A stretch of 64,000 bases of DNA from contig NZ_BLIN01000001.1 of assembly GCF_009811555.1 (NCBI RefSeq), positions 124,001-188,000 of the forward strand, given 5' to 3'. Both the position numbers and the translations under genes were made by a program. Shown here one piece after another: positions 46,490 through 60,088 of this stretch. Source of the stretch: Streptomyces caniferus (GTDB lineage: Bacteria; Actinomycetota; Actinomycetes; Streptomycetales; Streptomycetaceae). Numbering within the stretch: the stretch's first letter is position 1; each line of letters opens with the position of its first letter. The notes under the pieces were generated by a model. That model saw only the letters and a program-made list of their open reading frames with translations, had not been told where the DNA came from and searched no databases.

Positions 46490-47455
46490 CTACTTGAGTG
46501 CCCCCGCGGTCAGCCCGGCCACCACCTGCCGCTGGAAGATGATGTACGCGGCGAGCACCGGCAGCATCGCGATCGTCAGCCCCGCGAACAGACCGGACCA
46601 GTCCCCCTTGTAGCCCTGGCTCACCGCCAGCGCCACCAGCCCCTGGGTCAACATCTTCTTGTTCGGGTCCCCGACGTTGAGCACCGTCGGCAGCAGGTAC
46701 TGGTTCCACTGCCCGAGGAAGTTGAAGATGCCGACACTGATCAGGCCGGGCTTGGCCATCGGCAGCATCACCTGGAAGAAGGTGCGGGTGTGCGAGGCGC
46801 CGTCGATGAGCGCCGCCTCGGCCACCGAGGTGGGCAGCGTGCGGAAGAATCCGCTGAGGAAGAAGACCGTGAACGGCAGCGAGTAGGCGATGTAGACCAG
46901 GATCAGGCCGTGGTAGGTGTCCAGCAGCGCCATGTTCTTCATGACGAAGAACAGCGGGACCAGCGCCAGGATGACCGGGAAGCCCATCCCGCCCACGAAC
47001 AGGAAGTACACGAAGCGGTTGCCCGGGAAGTCGAAGCGGGCCAGCACATACGCCGCCATCGCCCCCAGCAGCATCGTGCCGATCAGTGAACCGCCCACGA
47101 CGATCAGCGAGTTGAGGAAGTACTGGCCCATGTTCGCCTTGTCCCAGGCGCGTGACCAGTTGTCGAAGTGCAGGACCGAGGGCAGTCCCCAGGGCGAGCC
47201 GAAGATCTCGGTGTCGTCCTTGAAGGAGCTCACCACCGCCCAGAGCAGCGGCATGGTGACCAGCAGGCCCCAGATCACCAGTACGCCGTGCGAGAAGACG
47301 TTGAGGACCCGGCCCTCGCCGCTTCCGCCGCCGGAGCGGGCGTCGCCCTTGCGGCCCGCGCCGCCGCGCTGCCCGGGGAGTCGCGGGGTGCCCGGTCGCG
47401 GCTCCTGCTCTTTCGACACACCGGGGAGGTCCGCGGGGTCCGTCTGCGCACTCAT
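46490..47455 (-). CDS. ngcG: Sugar ABC permease NgcG-like (CUT1 family)
   Basis: The ATG at 47455 overlaps the ngcF stop by one base (TGATG). The 321-residue protein has a charged N-terminus, about six membrane segments and the EAA loop (SVAEAALIDGASHTRTFFQVMLPMAKPG) by which permeases contact the ATPase. It is the third gene of the ngcEFG-type importer for N-acetylglucosamine and diacetylchitobiose. No ATPase gene accompanies the operon; in Streptomyces such systems share MsiK encoded elsewhere. Confidence 0.88.
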   Translation of the reverse strand: MSAQTDPADLPGVSKEQEPRPGTPRLPGQRGGAGRKGDARSGGGSGEGRVLNVFSHGVLVIWGLLVTMPLLWAVVSSFKDDTEIFGSPWGLPSVLHFDNWSRAWDKANMGQYFLNSLIVVGGSLIGTMLLGAMAAYVLARFDFPGNRFVYFLFVGGMGFPVILALVPLFFVMKNMALLDTYHGLILVYIAYSLPFTVFFLSGFFRTLPTSVAEAALIDGASHTRTFFQVMLPMAKPGLISVGIFNFLGQWNQYLLPTVLNVGDPNKKMLTQGLVALAVSQGYKGDWSGLFAGLTIAMLPVLAAYIIFQRQVVAGLTAGALK

Positions 47456-48378
47456 CAGAACTCCAGTCGCTCGCGTCGTCCCAGCCGCATCACGACGGCC
47501 GAGAAGACGAGGGTCACGATCAGCAGGGAAACGCCGATGGCCGTCGCGTATCCGGCCTGACCGTCGCGGAAGGTCTTCTGGTACACGTACAGCGGAAGGA
47601 CCTCGGTCGAATAGTCGGGCCCGCCCGGACCGACACTCATGATCTGCACGAAGGCGAAGGCCGAGACGTCCAGGGCGAGGATGCCCATATAGATCCAGCC
47701 GGTCTGGACGGTGTCCCACAACAGCGGCAGGGTGATCCGGAAGAACGTGTTGAAACGGTTCGCGCCGTCCAGCAACGCGGCCTCGTAGAAGTCCTTCGGA
47801 ATGGAGCTCATACCGGCGGAGAAGAGCACGACGTAGAAGCCGACATTCGCCCACACCATCGCGGCCATGACGCACCACAGCGCGATCTGCGGATCGCCCA
47901 GCCAGTCCGGCTGCACATTGTCGAGCCCGATCGCCTTGAAGAAGGCGTTGAGCGCGCCGCTCTCCGGGTTGTAGGCGAACTGGAACAGCAGCGCGACGAT
48001 CGGGACCGACAGCACCTGCGGGAAGAAGTAGAGGATCTTGTAGGTTCCCGAGCCGCGCACACCGCCGATGACCGCCTTCTTCCGGCGGCGGCCACCGACG
48101 TTGAGCATAAAGGCGAAGAAGAGCCCGAGGGAGAGCGTCACCACCGGCAGGAGCAGCAACAACGTCACGCTGTTGCCCACGGCGGACCAGAAGACGTCGT
48201 CCTTCAAGAGGCGCGCATAGTTGTCGAAGCCGACCATCTTCATGTCCGGACTCAGTCCGGTCCAGTCCGTGAAGGAGTAGTAGATGGCCTGCACGAACGG
48301 CGAGATCACGAAGATCGCGTAAATCGCCAGCGGGAGGACCAAGAACCCCGCGATGAAACGGTACTTACCGTGTTTCAT
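47455..48378 (-). CDS. ngcF: Sugar ABC permease NgcF-like (CUT1 family)
   Basis: The 307-residue protein has about six membrane segments and the EAA loop DFYEAALLDGANRFNTFFRITLPLLWDT. The N-terminus (YRFIAGFLVLPLAIYAIFVISPFVQAIYYSFTDW) is typical of MalF-type permeases. Encoded between the binding protein and the second permease with tight spacing. Confidence 0.88.
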   Translation of the reverse strand: MKHGKYRFIAGFLVLPLAIYAIFVISPFVQAIYYSFTDWTGLSPDMKMVGFDNYARLLKDDVFWSAVGNSVTLLLLLPVVTLSLGLFFAFMLNVGGRRRKKAVIGGVRGSGTYKILYFFPQVLSVPIVALLFQFAYNPESGALNAFFKAIGLDNVQPDWLGDPQIALWCVMAAMVWANVGFYVVLFSAGMSSIPKDFYEAALLDGANRFNTFFRITLPLLWDTVQTGWIYMGILALDVSAFAFVQIMSVGPGGPDYSTEVLPLYVYQKTFRDGQAGYATAIGVSLLIVTLVFSAVVMRLGRRERLEF

Positions 48379-48469
48379 GACTTCCGATCCCGTTCTCTCC
48401 CTGCGTGTGCCACCACCGGTGACGCGCCCCCACGGCCCATGCCGGGAAGTGCCCCCGCGAACTCGTCGG

Positions 48470-49909
48470 TCAGCGCTTGTACTTCTTGACGCTGGAATCG
48501 TCGCGGGTGTCGTCCGCGTACTTCTGGATCTTCTTGATGGCCTCGTCCGGCGTCATCCGGCCGGCCATCATCTCGCCCAGCGCACCGACACCGATCCGCT
48601 CCTTCTGGAGCGCCACGTACCAGTCCTGCAGTCGCGGGTTGACGATGTTCTGGCCGGCCTTCTGCAGCGCCACCTGCGCCGATGCCAGACCCGGCGGGAG
48701 GGTGAGGCCCTCGGTGCCGCCGTTGAGCGAGGTGAGCGAGGAGACCTGCTTGATGAAGTTCTGCGAGGACTTCTTGCTGAGCATGATGCGCAGCAGCTCC
48801 ATACCGCCCTCGGCGTTCCGGGCCTTGCGCGGCACGATGTACGGCTCGCCGCCCGAGGCCCAGATGGTGCCGTACGGCATCTTGTCGGAGGCCGACAGGC
48901 TGGACGGGGCGCCCACCGCGAGGTCGAAGTGCGGGTTCTTCGCGATCTGCTTGGCCGACTCGTTCTCCACCCAGGAACCGTTGGGGATGAACAGCGCCTT
49001 GCCCTCGGCCCACGCCTTCTGCGACTGCAGGTGGTCCAGGCCGGGCGAGCCCTTGAGGACATAGCCCTTCTTGTAGAGCTCGTAATAGGCGTCGAAGGCC
49101 GCCTTGACCGCCGGGTCCTTCCAGGCGTTCGGCTCCAGGTTGTCGATCTTCCGCAGGACCTCCGCGCCACCGATCTTGGCGATGAACGGGTACAGGCTGA
49201 AGGGCAGGTAGTACGGGTACTTTCCCGGGTACGTCCAGCCCGCGACGCCCTTCTTCTTGGCCTTCGCGCAGAGGGCCAGCATGTCGTCCCAGGTCTCCGG
49301 ATATTCCGCGTCCAGCTTCTGCAGATTGCTCTTGGAGTACCAGACGCCGTAGACCGTGTACGCGTAGTAGAGGATCCAGGTTTCCTTGCCGCCGAACTGG
49401 CCCATTTCGACGACGCCGGGACGCAGCGTGTCGCGCACCTTCTTGCCCGGATCGTCCACGGAGGGGGCATCGAGGAGGGCCGAGAGGTCGGTCAGCTGGT
49501 CCTTGGCCACCAGCGTGCCGAAATCCATCTGTTCCGCACCGGAGTTGTCGACGAGGTCGGGAGGGTTTCCGCCGTTGAAGCGCGGCTGCAGCGTCGACTG
49601 GATCTTCTGGGTCGACGAGAGCTTGACCTTGCCGTCCGCCTTCGGGAAGGACTTCACGTACTCGCCCTGTGCGTCCTTGGCGTACTTGTCGCCGAATCCG
49701 CCGTCGAAGATGACCACATCGAGGCCGGCCGATTCATTGACCGCGAGCGGATTCTTGGCCGACTTCTTGCCTTTTTCGACCTTGTTGTCGTCATCCCCAC
49801 CGCCGCCGGCGCACGCCGACAGCATGCTCATGGCCGGTACGGCGACGATTCCCAGGGCCGCGGCCCGCTTGACCAGATCGCGACGGTTGAATTCAGAGGT
49901 GGATCCCAT
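48470..49909 (-). CDS. ngcE: N-acetylglucosamine/chitobiose-binding lipoprotein NgcE-like
   Basis: The ATG at 49909 has GAGGACTT upstream. The 479-residue protein starts with a Tat-type signal (FNRRDLVKRAAALGIVAVPAM) and a lipobox (LSACAGG), so it is probably exported folded and lipid-anchored. The mature part resembles solute-binding proteins of the CUT1 family (STQKIQSTLQPRFNGGNPPDLVDNSGA, GVAGWTYPGKYPYYLPFS). Position beside a Rok7B7-like regulator and its two permeases supports the NgcE assignment. Confidence 0.88.
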   Translation of the reverse strand: MGSTSEFNRRDLVKRAAALGIVAVPAMSMLSACAGGGGDDDNKVEKGKKSAKNPLAVNESAGLDVVIFDGGFGDKYAKDAQGEYVKSFPKADGKVKLSSTQKIQSTLQPRFNGGNPPDLVDNSGAEQMDFGTLVAKDQLTDLSALLDAPSVDDPGKKVRDTLRPGVVEMGQFGGKETWILYYAYTVYGVWYSKSNLQKLDAEYPETWDDMLALCAKAKKKGVAGWTYPGKYPYYLPFSLYPFIAKIGGAEVLRKIDNLEPNAWKDPAVKAAFDAYYELYKKGYVLKGSPGLDHLQSQKAWAEGKALFIPNGSWVENESAKQIAKNPHFDLAVGAPSSLSASDKMPYGTIWASGGEPYIVPRKARNAEGGMELLRIMLSKKSSQNFIKQVSSLTSLNGGTEGLTLPPGLASAQVALQKAGQNIVNPRLQDWYVALQKERIGVGALGEMMAGRMTPDEAIKKIQKYADDTRDDSSVKKYKR

Positions 49910-50344
49910 GCTCAAGTCCTCGCCTTCTTCAGGACTCAGGCGGTGTACCGGAGCCACCCCGGCACCGCGGGTCAGATGAAGCTGAGTTGTACGGGATGTG
50001 CACCGGGCGCGCTAGAGAAATGCGGGACAGTCATCCGTTCCCGCCTTCCCCCCGGATCCACGGCCGTGGTCGTACGGCCGGTCGGACGCCGACAGGTATA
50101 GTCCACTTCCGGCCGCAGGGGCAAGATCGAATGCAGGGTTGGACGGCAGTCTTTCCCTAGTTGAGACCTCCCCGGCATGCAGGGGATTCGCCCGGACCTC
50201 ACCCTGCCGGACCGCCCGGCGACACGGCGGCCCACCGATCTCAGCGGCACCCTTGACACCAAAGCCCCCACGCACCTTACTTATCTCTGTTTATCCAGGC
50301 GCCATGTAACTGACAACGATGTCAATCTCGTTGAGAGGGCTCGC
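49910..50344. promoter_or_regulatory. 435-bp divergent region between ngcE and the GH92 gene
   Basis: Both promoters must lie here. The GH92 side has a perfect palindromic operator at 50311-50324 (see separate entry). The ngcE side contains the segment CTAGTTGAGACCTCC near 50157-50171, only vaguely like a DasR half-site, so I do not claim one. No coding region convincing. Confidence 0.45.
50311..50324. promoter_or_regulatory. LacI-type operator upstream of GH92
   Basis: TGACA-ACGA-TGTCA is a perfect inverted repeat 20 bases before the GH92 start codon and closely resembles the TGACAACGTTGTCA operators of LacI/GalR-family sugar repressors in Streptomyces. Binding here would block transcription of the mannosidase until sugar is present. 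Confidence 0.6.
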
Positions 50345-54090
<3,746 letters not shown>

Positions 54091-54112
54091 CTGAGACCGG
54101 GCCCGGACGCAC

Positions 54113-54154
54113 GGACGGGCCGTACCCCCTCGGTCGAGGGGGTACGGCCCGTCC
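54113..54154 (-). terminator. Terminator of the aconitase gene
   Basis: Perfect 20-bp stem GGACGGGCCGTACCCCCTCG with its reverse complement and a two-base loop, 17 bases beyond the acnA stop. Confidence 0.9.
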
Positions 54155-54170
54155 TGCTGCCGCGGGGGAC

Positions 54171-56957
<2,787 letters not shown>

Positions 56958-56958
56958 C

Positions 56959-56987
56959 TAAGGTATGCCTAAGTTAGGCACGCCTTA
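56959..56987. promoter_or_regulatory. Iron-box-like double palindrome upstream of acnA
   Basis: TAAGGTATGCCTAA and the reverse-oriented TTAGGCACGCCTTA are separated by one base and form a 29-bp near-palindrome. The right half (GTTAGGCACGCCTTA) matches 12 of 15 bases of the DmdR/IdeR iron-box core as I remember it. It lies 74-102 bases before the acnA start and suggests iron-dependent control of this iron-sulfur enzyme. Confidence 0.55.
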
Positions 56988-57018
56988 CTGGCGCGGCAGC
57001 GGTACGCCTCTCGGCAGA

Positions 57019-57036
57019 TATCTCGATGTCGAGATA
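57019..57036. promoter_or_regulatory. MarR/TamR-type palindrome upstream of acnA
   Basis: TATCTCGA-TG-TCGAGATA is a perfect 8-2-8 inverted repeat, the shape of operators for Streptomyces MarR-family regulators. The MarR-type TamR regulator is reported to control aconitase in S. coelicolor during oxidative stress, so this is a candidate TamR site. It could also serve the divergent ECF sigma gene. Confidence 0.5.
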
Positions 57037-57219
57037 ACTCTAGTACATCGTTGCGGCCTGGTCATGCCCTGACAGGTGTCCTCGCTCACGCACCCTCCTC
57101 GGTGGGCCGGACGGCGGACAGCGGGCCGCGCGCGTCGCCGCCGGGCTTCCCCATGTCACATCCGGCCCCTGACATCCGTCATTACTGTGACGGAACTCGA
57201 CGGGGGAGGAATGAGAACC

Positions 57220-58104
57220 ATGAACGACCACGAGTGGCTGGCGGAGCGGTTCGAGGAGAACCGGAATCACCTGCGGGCCGTGGCCTACCGCATGCTCGGC
57301 TCGGTGAGCGAGGCCGATGACGCCGTCCAGGAAGCGTGGCTGCGACTGAGCCGGTCCGGTACGGACGGCGTGGCGAACCTGGGCGGCTGGCTGACCACGA
57401 TCGTCGGGCGGGTGTGCCTGGACCAGCTGCGGATGCGCAAGGCGCGGCGCGAGGACCCGCTCGATTTCCATGTCCCCGAGCCGATCGTGAGCCGTCCGGA
57501 CTCCGTCGACCCGGAGCACGAGGCGCTGCTGGCCGACTCGGTCGGGCTCGCGCTGCTGGTCGTGCTGGAGACCCTCACGCCCGTCGAGCGGCTGGCCTTC
57601 GTGCTGCACGACATGTTCGCGGTGCCCTTCGACGAGATCGCGCCCCTCGTCGACCGCTCGCCCGCCGCCGCCCGGCAACTCGCCAGCCGCGCCCGGCGCC
57701 GCGTCCAGGGCACCGCCCCGGCCGCGGACACCGATCTCGCCCGTCAGCGGGAAGTGGTCGACGCCTTCCTCGCCGCCTCGCGCGGCGGCGACTTCGAGGC
57801 GCTGCTCGCGGTCCTCGACCCGGACGTCGTCCTGCGCGCCGACGCCGGCGACGCGCCCGAGGGCGTATCGAAGCTGGTCCGGGGAGCCCGCGCGGTCGTC
57901 GAGCAGGCGCTCACTTTCTCCCGGTTCGCCGCTTTCGCCCGGCCGGCGCTGGTCAACGGCGCGCCGGGGCTCGTCACGGCGCAGGGCGGGCGGCCGTTCG
58001 CCGTCATGGACTTCACCCTCGCGGACGGGAAGATCGTCGAGATCAACATCCTCGCCGACCTCGCACGGCTGAGCCGGCTGGATCTGACGATCCTCGACGA
58101 CTGA
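57220..58104 (+). CDS. ECF41-like RNA polymerase sigma factor with SnoaL-type C-terminal domain
   Basis: The start is taken as ATG 57220 (MNDHEWLAERFEENR), 294 residues. Region 2 is RAVAYRMLGSVSEADDAVQEAWLRL, region 4 LETLTPVERLAFVLHDMFAVPFDEIAPLVDRSPAAARQLASRARRRV, and a SnoaL-like domain follows (VVDAFLAASRGGDFEALLAVLDPDVVLRAD). ECF41 factors use this extension instead of an anti-sigma factor. The linker motif WLPEP reads FHVPEP and the DGGGK motif reads DAGDA, so control may differ from the norm. No adjacent DoxX or carboxymuconolactone partner gene is seen. Confidence 0.85.
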   Translation: MNDHEWLAERFEENRNHLRAVAYRMLGSVSEADDAVQEAWLRLSRSGTDGVANLGGWLTTIVGRVCLDQLRMRKARREDPLDFHVPEPIVSRPDSVDPEHEALLADSVGLALLVVLETLTPVERLAFVLHDMFAVPFDEIAPLVDRSPAAARQLASRARRRVQGTAPAADTDLARQREVVDAFLAASRGGDFEALLAVLDPDVVLRADAGDAPEGVSKLVRGARAVVEQALTFSRFAAFARPALVNGAPGLVTAQGGRPFAVMDFTLADGKIVEINILADLARLSRLDLTILDD

Positions 58105-58119
58105 CGCCGCCGCAGGACA

Positions 58120-58580
58120 GGGCGGCCCGGCCAGCAGCCGGGGACCGGGCCGCCCTTCGCCGGCGCGCGCAGGGCCCGGACGGCGCTCTCGACGGTCGCG
58201 ACGGGGACCAGAGCCGCAGCCCGGCCGGAGCGGACCGCACCTGCGCACACTCCGCCTTCGGCACCGGGAAGACACTCGCGCCGTCACGCCGGGCCGCCCG
58301 GGTCTTCAGCGCCGCCCCGCCGACCGCGCCCACCGTGCCGTCGGCGTCGATCGTCCCCGTACCCGCGATCCTGCGGTCGCCGGTGAGATCGCCGCCGCTG
58401 CCATCGGCCGGCCGGCTCGTCGACGATCCCGAGCCCCGGCCGCGCCACCGAGTGCGGCAGCGGCGCGAACCCCGCGGCAGTCAGCAGCGCCACGACGGGC
58501 ACGGCGCTCAGCGCGAGGGCACGGGGACGCAAGAGGGCACGGGGGCGGGCCGGAGCCACGCGGGAGGGGTGCATGATCAC
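58120..58580 (-). pseudogene. Decayed S16 (Lon-type)/PDZ membrane protease
   Basis: The N-terminal piece (MHPSRVAPARPRALL ... ALLTAAGFAPLPHSVARPG) resembles the signal/anchor of actinobacterial YlbL-type PDZ-S16 proteins. After a frame change come pieces of the S16 protease domain: GTIDADGTVGAVGGAALKTRAARRDGASVFPVPKAECAQVRSAPAG, then in another frame LVPVATVESAVRALRAP. The PDZ part is missing and at least two frameshifts are needed. It is a pseudogene. Confidence 0.65.
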
Positions 58581-58639
58581 CCCCTAGGGGAGGGCGCCGG
58601 TCCGACGTCAGCCGCCCCAGCCTCGCGCCCCGCTCCGAC

Positions 58640-58999
58640 TCACCGTCCCGCCAGCCCCGTACGCACCACCGTCACGATCTCCTCGTCGGAGAGGCCCAGG
58701 TTGCGGGCCTCGGCGATCAGGCGCTGGGCGGTCTCGCCGAGACGGGCGCGGGCCGGCGAGGCGGCGCCGGTGACCACCGCGCCGCGACCGCGCCGGAGTT
58801 CGATCAGGCCCTCGTCCTTGAGGCGCTGATAGCCGCGCAGCACCGTATGGACGTTCACGCCGAGCGAGGCGGCGAGCGCGCGGGCGGCCGGCAGCCGCTC
58901 CCCGGCGTCCACCGTGCCGTCGGCGATGGCGCCGCGGACCGAGGCCGCGATCTGGTCACCGAGCGGGACGGACGAGCCGGGGTCCACCCGGAAGAGCAC
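58640..58999 (-). CDS. GntR-family regulator, YtrA-like
   Basis: The GTG at 58999 follows AAGGAGG and begins one base after the preceding stop. The 119-residue protein has a GntR winged helix (VPLGDQIAASVRGAIADGTVDAGERLPAARALAASLGVNVHTVLRGYQRLKDEGLIELRRGRGAVV) and a short dimerisation end, as in YtrA-type regulators. It is encoded with a DUF1648 membrane protein and probably represses the operon through the palindrome at 60013-60037. Confidence 0.9.
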   Translation of the reverse strand: MLFRVDPGSSVPLGDQIAASVRGAIADGTVDAGERLPAARALAASLGVNVHTVLRGYQRLKDEGLIELRRGRGAVVTGAASPARARLGETAQRLIAEARNLGLSDEEIVTVVRTGLAGR

Positions 59000-59000
59000 C

Positions 59001-59990
59001 TCAGCCTCCTTGCCGCGCCCGTGCGCGGTCCGTGTACGTATTGAGCAGGGCCGCGGCGGTCGCGGCGTCGTCGACCGTCACCACGAACTCCTTGCCATTG
59101 GTCAGCCGTACCACGATGCCCTCGCCCGAGCGCAGTACGAGGCCGCTGCCGCCGGCCCGGAGGCGGTAGCCCCAGCCGCCGAACTCGGCGAAACAAGCGA
59201 CCCGTCGGCTGCCGGCCTCCGCGATGCGCTCCAGCGGGATACGGCGGAGACGGACACGACAGGGCAGCATCGCCGGCGACAGGGACAGCCCGTGCCGGTC
59301 GACGGTGACCCGTACCGAGGCCAGAGGGAGGCACGCGGCGCCACCGAACAGCAGTCCGGCGGCACTGAGCCACCCGGCGAGGACACCCAGGACGAGGCCG
59401 GCGCCGAGCAACGCCACGCCCAGGACCACCAGCGGGGGCGAGCTGATGGTGCGTGACCAGCCGGCCGTCGTGCCGTCGGGGAGGTCGAGCCGGGGCGTTG
59501 CGGCGGCTGCTCGCCGCGGCGGCAAAGGCGCCGCCCCGGCGAGCAGCCGCCCCAGAGCACCGGCGAGCAGCGCCACGCCGAGGCCCACGGCTGTCTGCCA
59601 CTGCGGTTCCCGGACGGCGGCGGCGTCCGCGACATCGACGTTGGCGAGCAGCGTCCGGCAGATGGAGTAGCCGATCCCGGCGGCGGTGGCCCAGGAGGCG
59701 GCGATCAGCCAGGGCACTTCGGGGGCGTGCCCCCGCAGCCGGACCAACAGGCCGGAGCCGACGCCGAGGACGAGGAGCACGGCAAGGCATCCGGCCAGGA
59801 AGCCGGGCGCCGAGGAGAAGCCGTTCGCCCGGCCGCCGTCGAAGTGGCCGGCGAGCGGATCCGGCAGCCGGCCGGCCACCTCCGCATAGAGACCGCCGAG
59901 CGTCATGATCACGACAAGGAAGGGGAAGGCGGCCATCCAGGTCCGCCGGGGGCCGGCCGAGGAGAAGGCCGCACGCGGTGCACTCTTCAC
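59001..59990 (-). CDS. DUF1648 membrane protein
   Basis: The GTG at 59990 follows GGAGGT. The 329-residue protein starts with a DUF1648 helix pair (FPFLVVIMTLGGLYAEVAGRLPDPLAGHFDGGRANGFSS) and has about six further hydrophobic segments and a soluble end with a PH-like strand pattern (VRVTVDRHGLSLSPAMLPCRVRLRRIPLERIAEAG). In related operons such proteins accompany YtrA-type GntR regulators. Role unknown, probably envelope-related. Confidence 0.82.
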   Translation of the reverse strand: MKSAPRAAFSSAGPRRTWMAAFPFLVVIMTLGGLYAEVAGRLPDPLAGHFDGGRANGFSSAPGFLAGCLAVLLVLGVGSGLLVRLRGHAPEVPWLIAASWATAAGIGYSICRTLLANVDVADAAAVREPQWQTAVGLGVALLAGALGRLLAGAAPLPPRRAAAATPRLDLPDGTTAGWSRTISSPPLVVLGVALLGAGLVLGVLAGWLSAAGLLFGGAACLPLASVRVTVDRHGLSLSPAMLPCRVRLRRIPLERIAEAGSRRVACFAEFGGWGYRLRAGGSGLVLRSGEGIVVRLTNGKEFVVTVDDAATAAALLNTYTDRARARQGG

Positions 59991-60012
59991 GACTACCTCC
60001 GACCACCTCTCA

Positions 60013-60037
60013 GTTGTTCGGATAGTACTAGAACAAC
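60013..60037. promoter_or_regulatory. GntR/YtrA-type operator upstream of the DUF1648-gntR operon
   Basis: GTTGTTC and GAACAAC arms flank an 11-base centre containing TAGTACTA. It lies 23 bases upstream of the DUF1648 start, the place for an autoregulatory operator of the YtrA-like repressor. Confidence 0.55.
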
Positions 60038-60061
60038 TCGCCACATCTCAATTGCGCATCC

Positions 60062-60077
60062 ATCTCATATCTGAGAT
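60062..60077. promoter_or_regulatory. Inverted repeat overlapping the HTH-MurA start region
   Basis: ATCTCA-TATC-TGAGAT ends 11 bases before the ATG at 60089. No clear ribosome site follows, so transcription may start close to the ATG. As the encoded protein carries an HTH domain, this is a candidate autoregulatory operator. Confidence 0.4.
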
Positions 60078-60088
60078 ACGGTCACCTC

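Noticed and set aside
50157..50171. DasR site upstream of ngcE
   Set aside because: Only about half of the expected palindrome is present, so I do not claim it.
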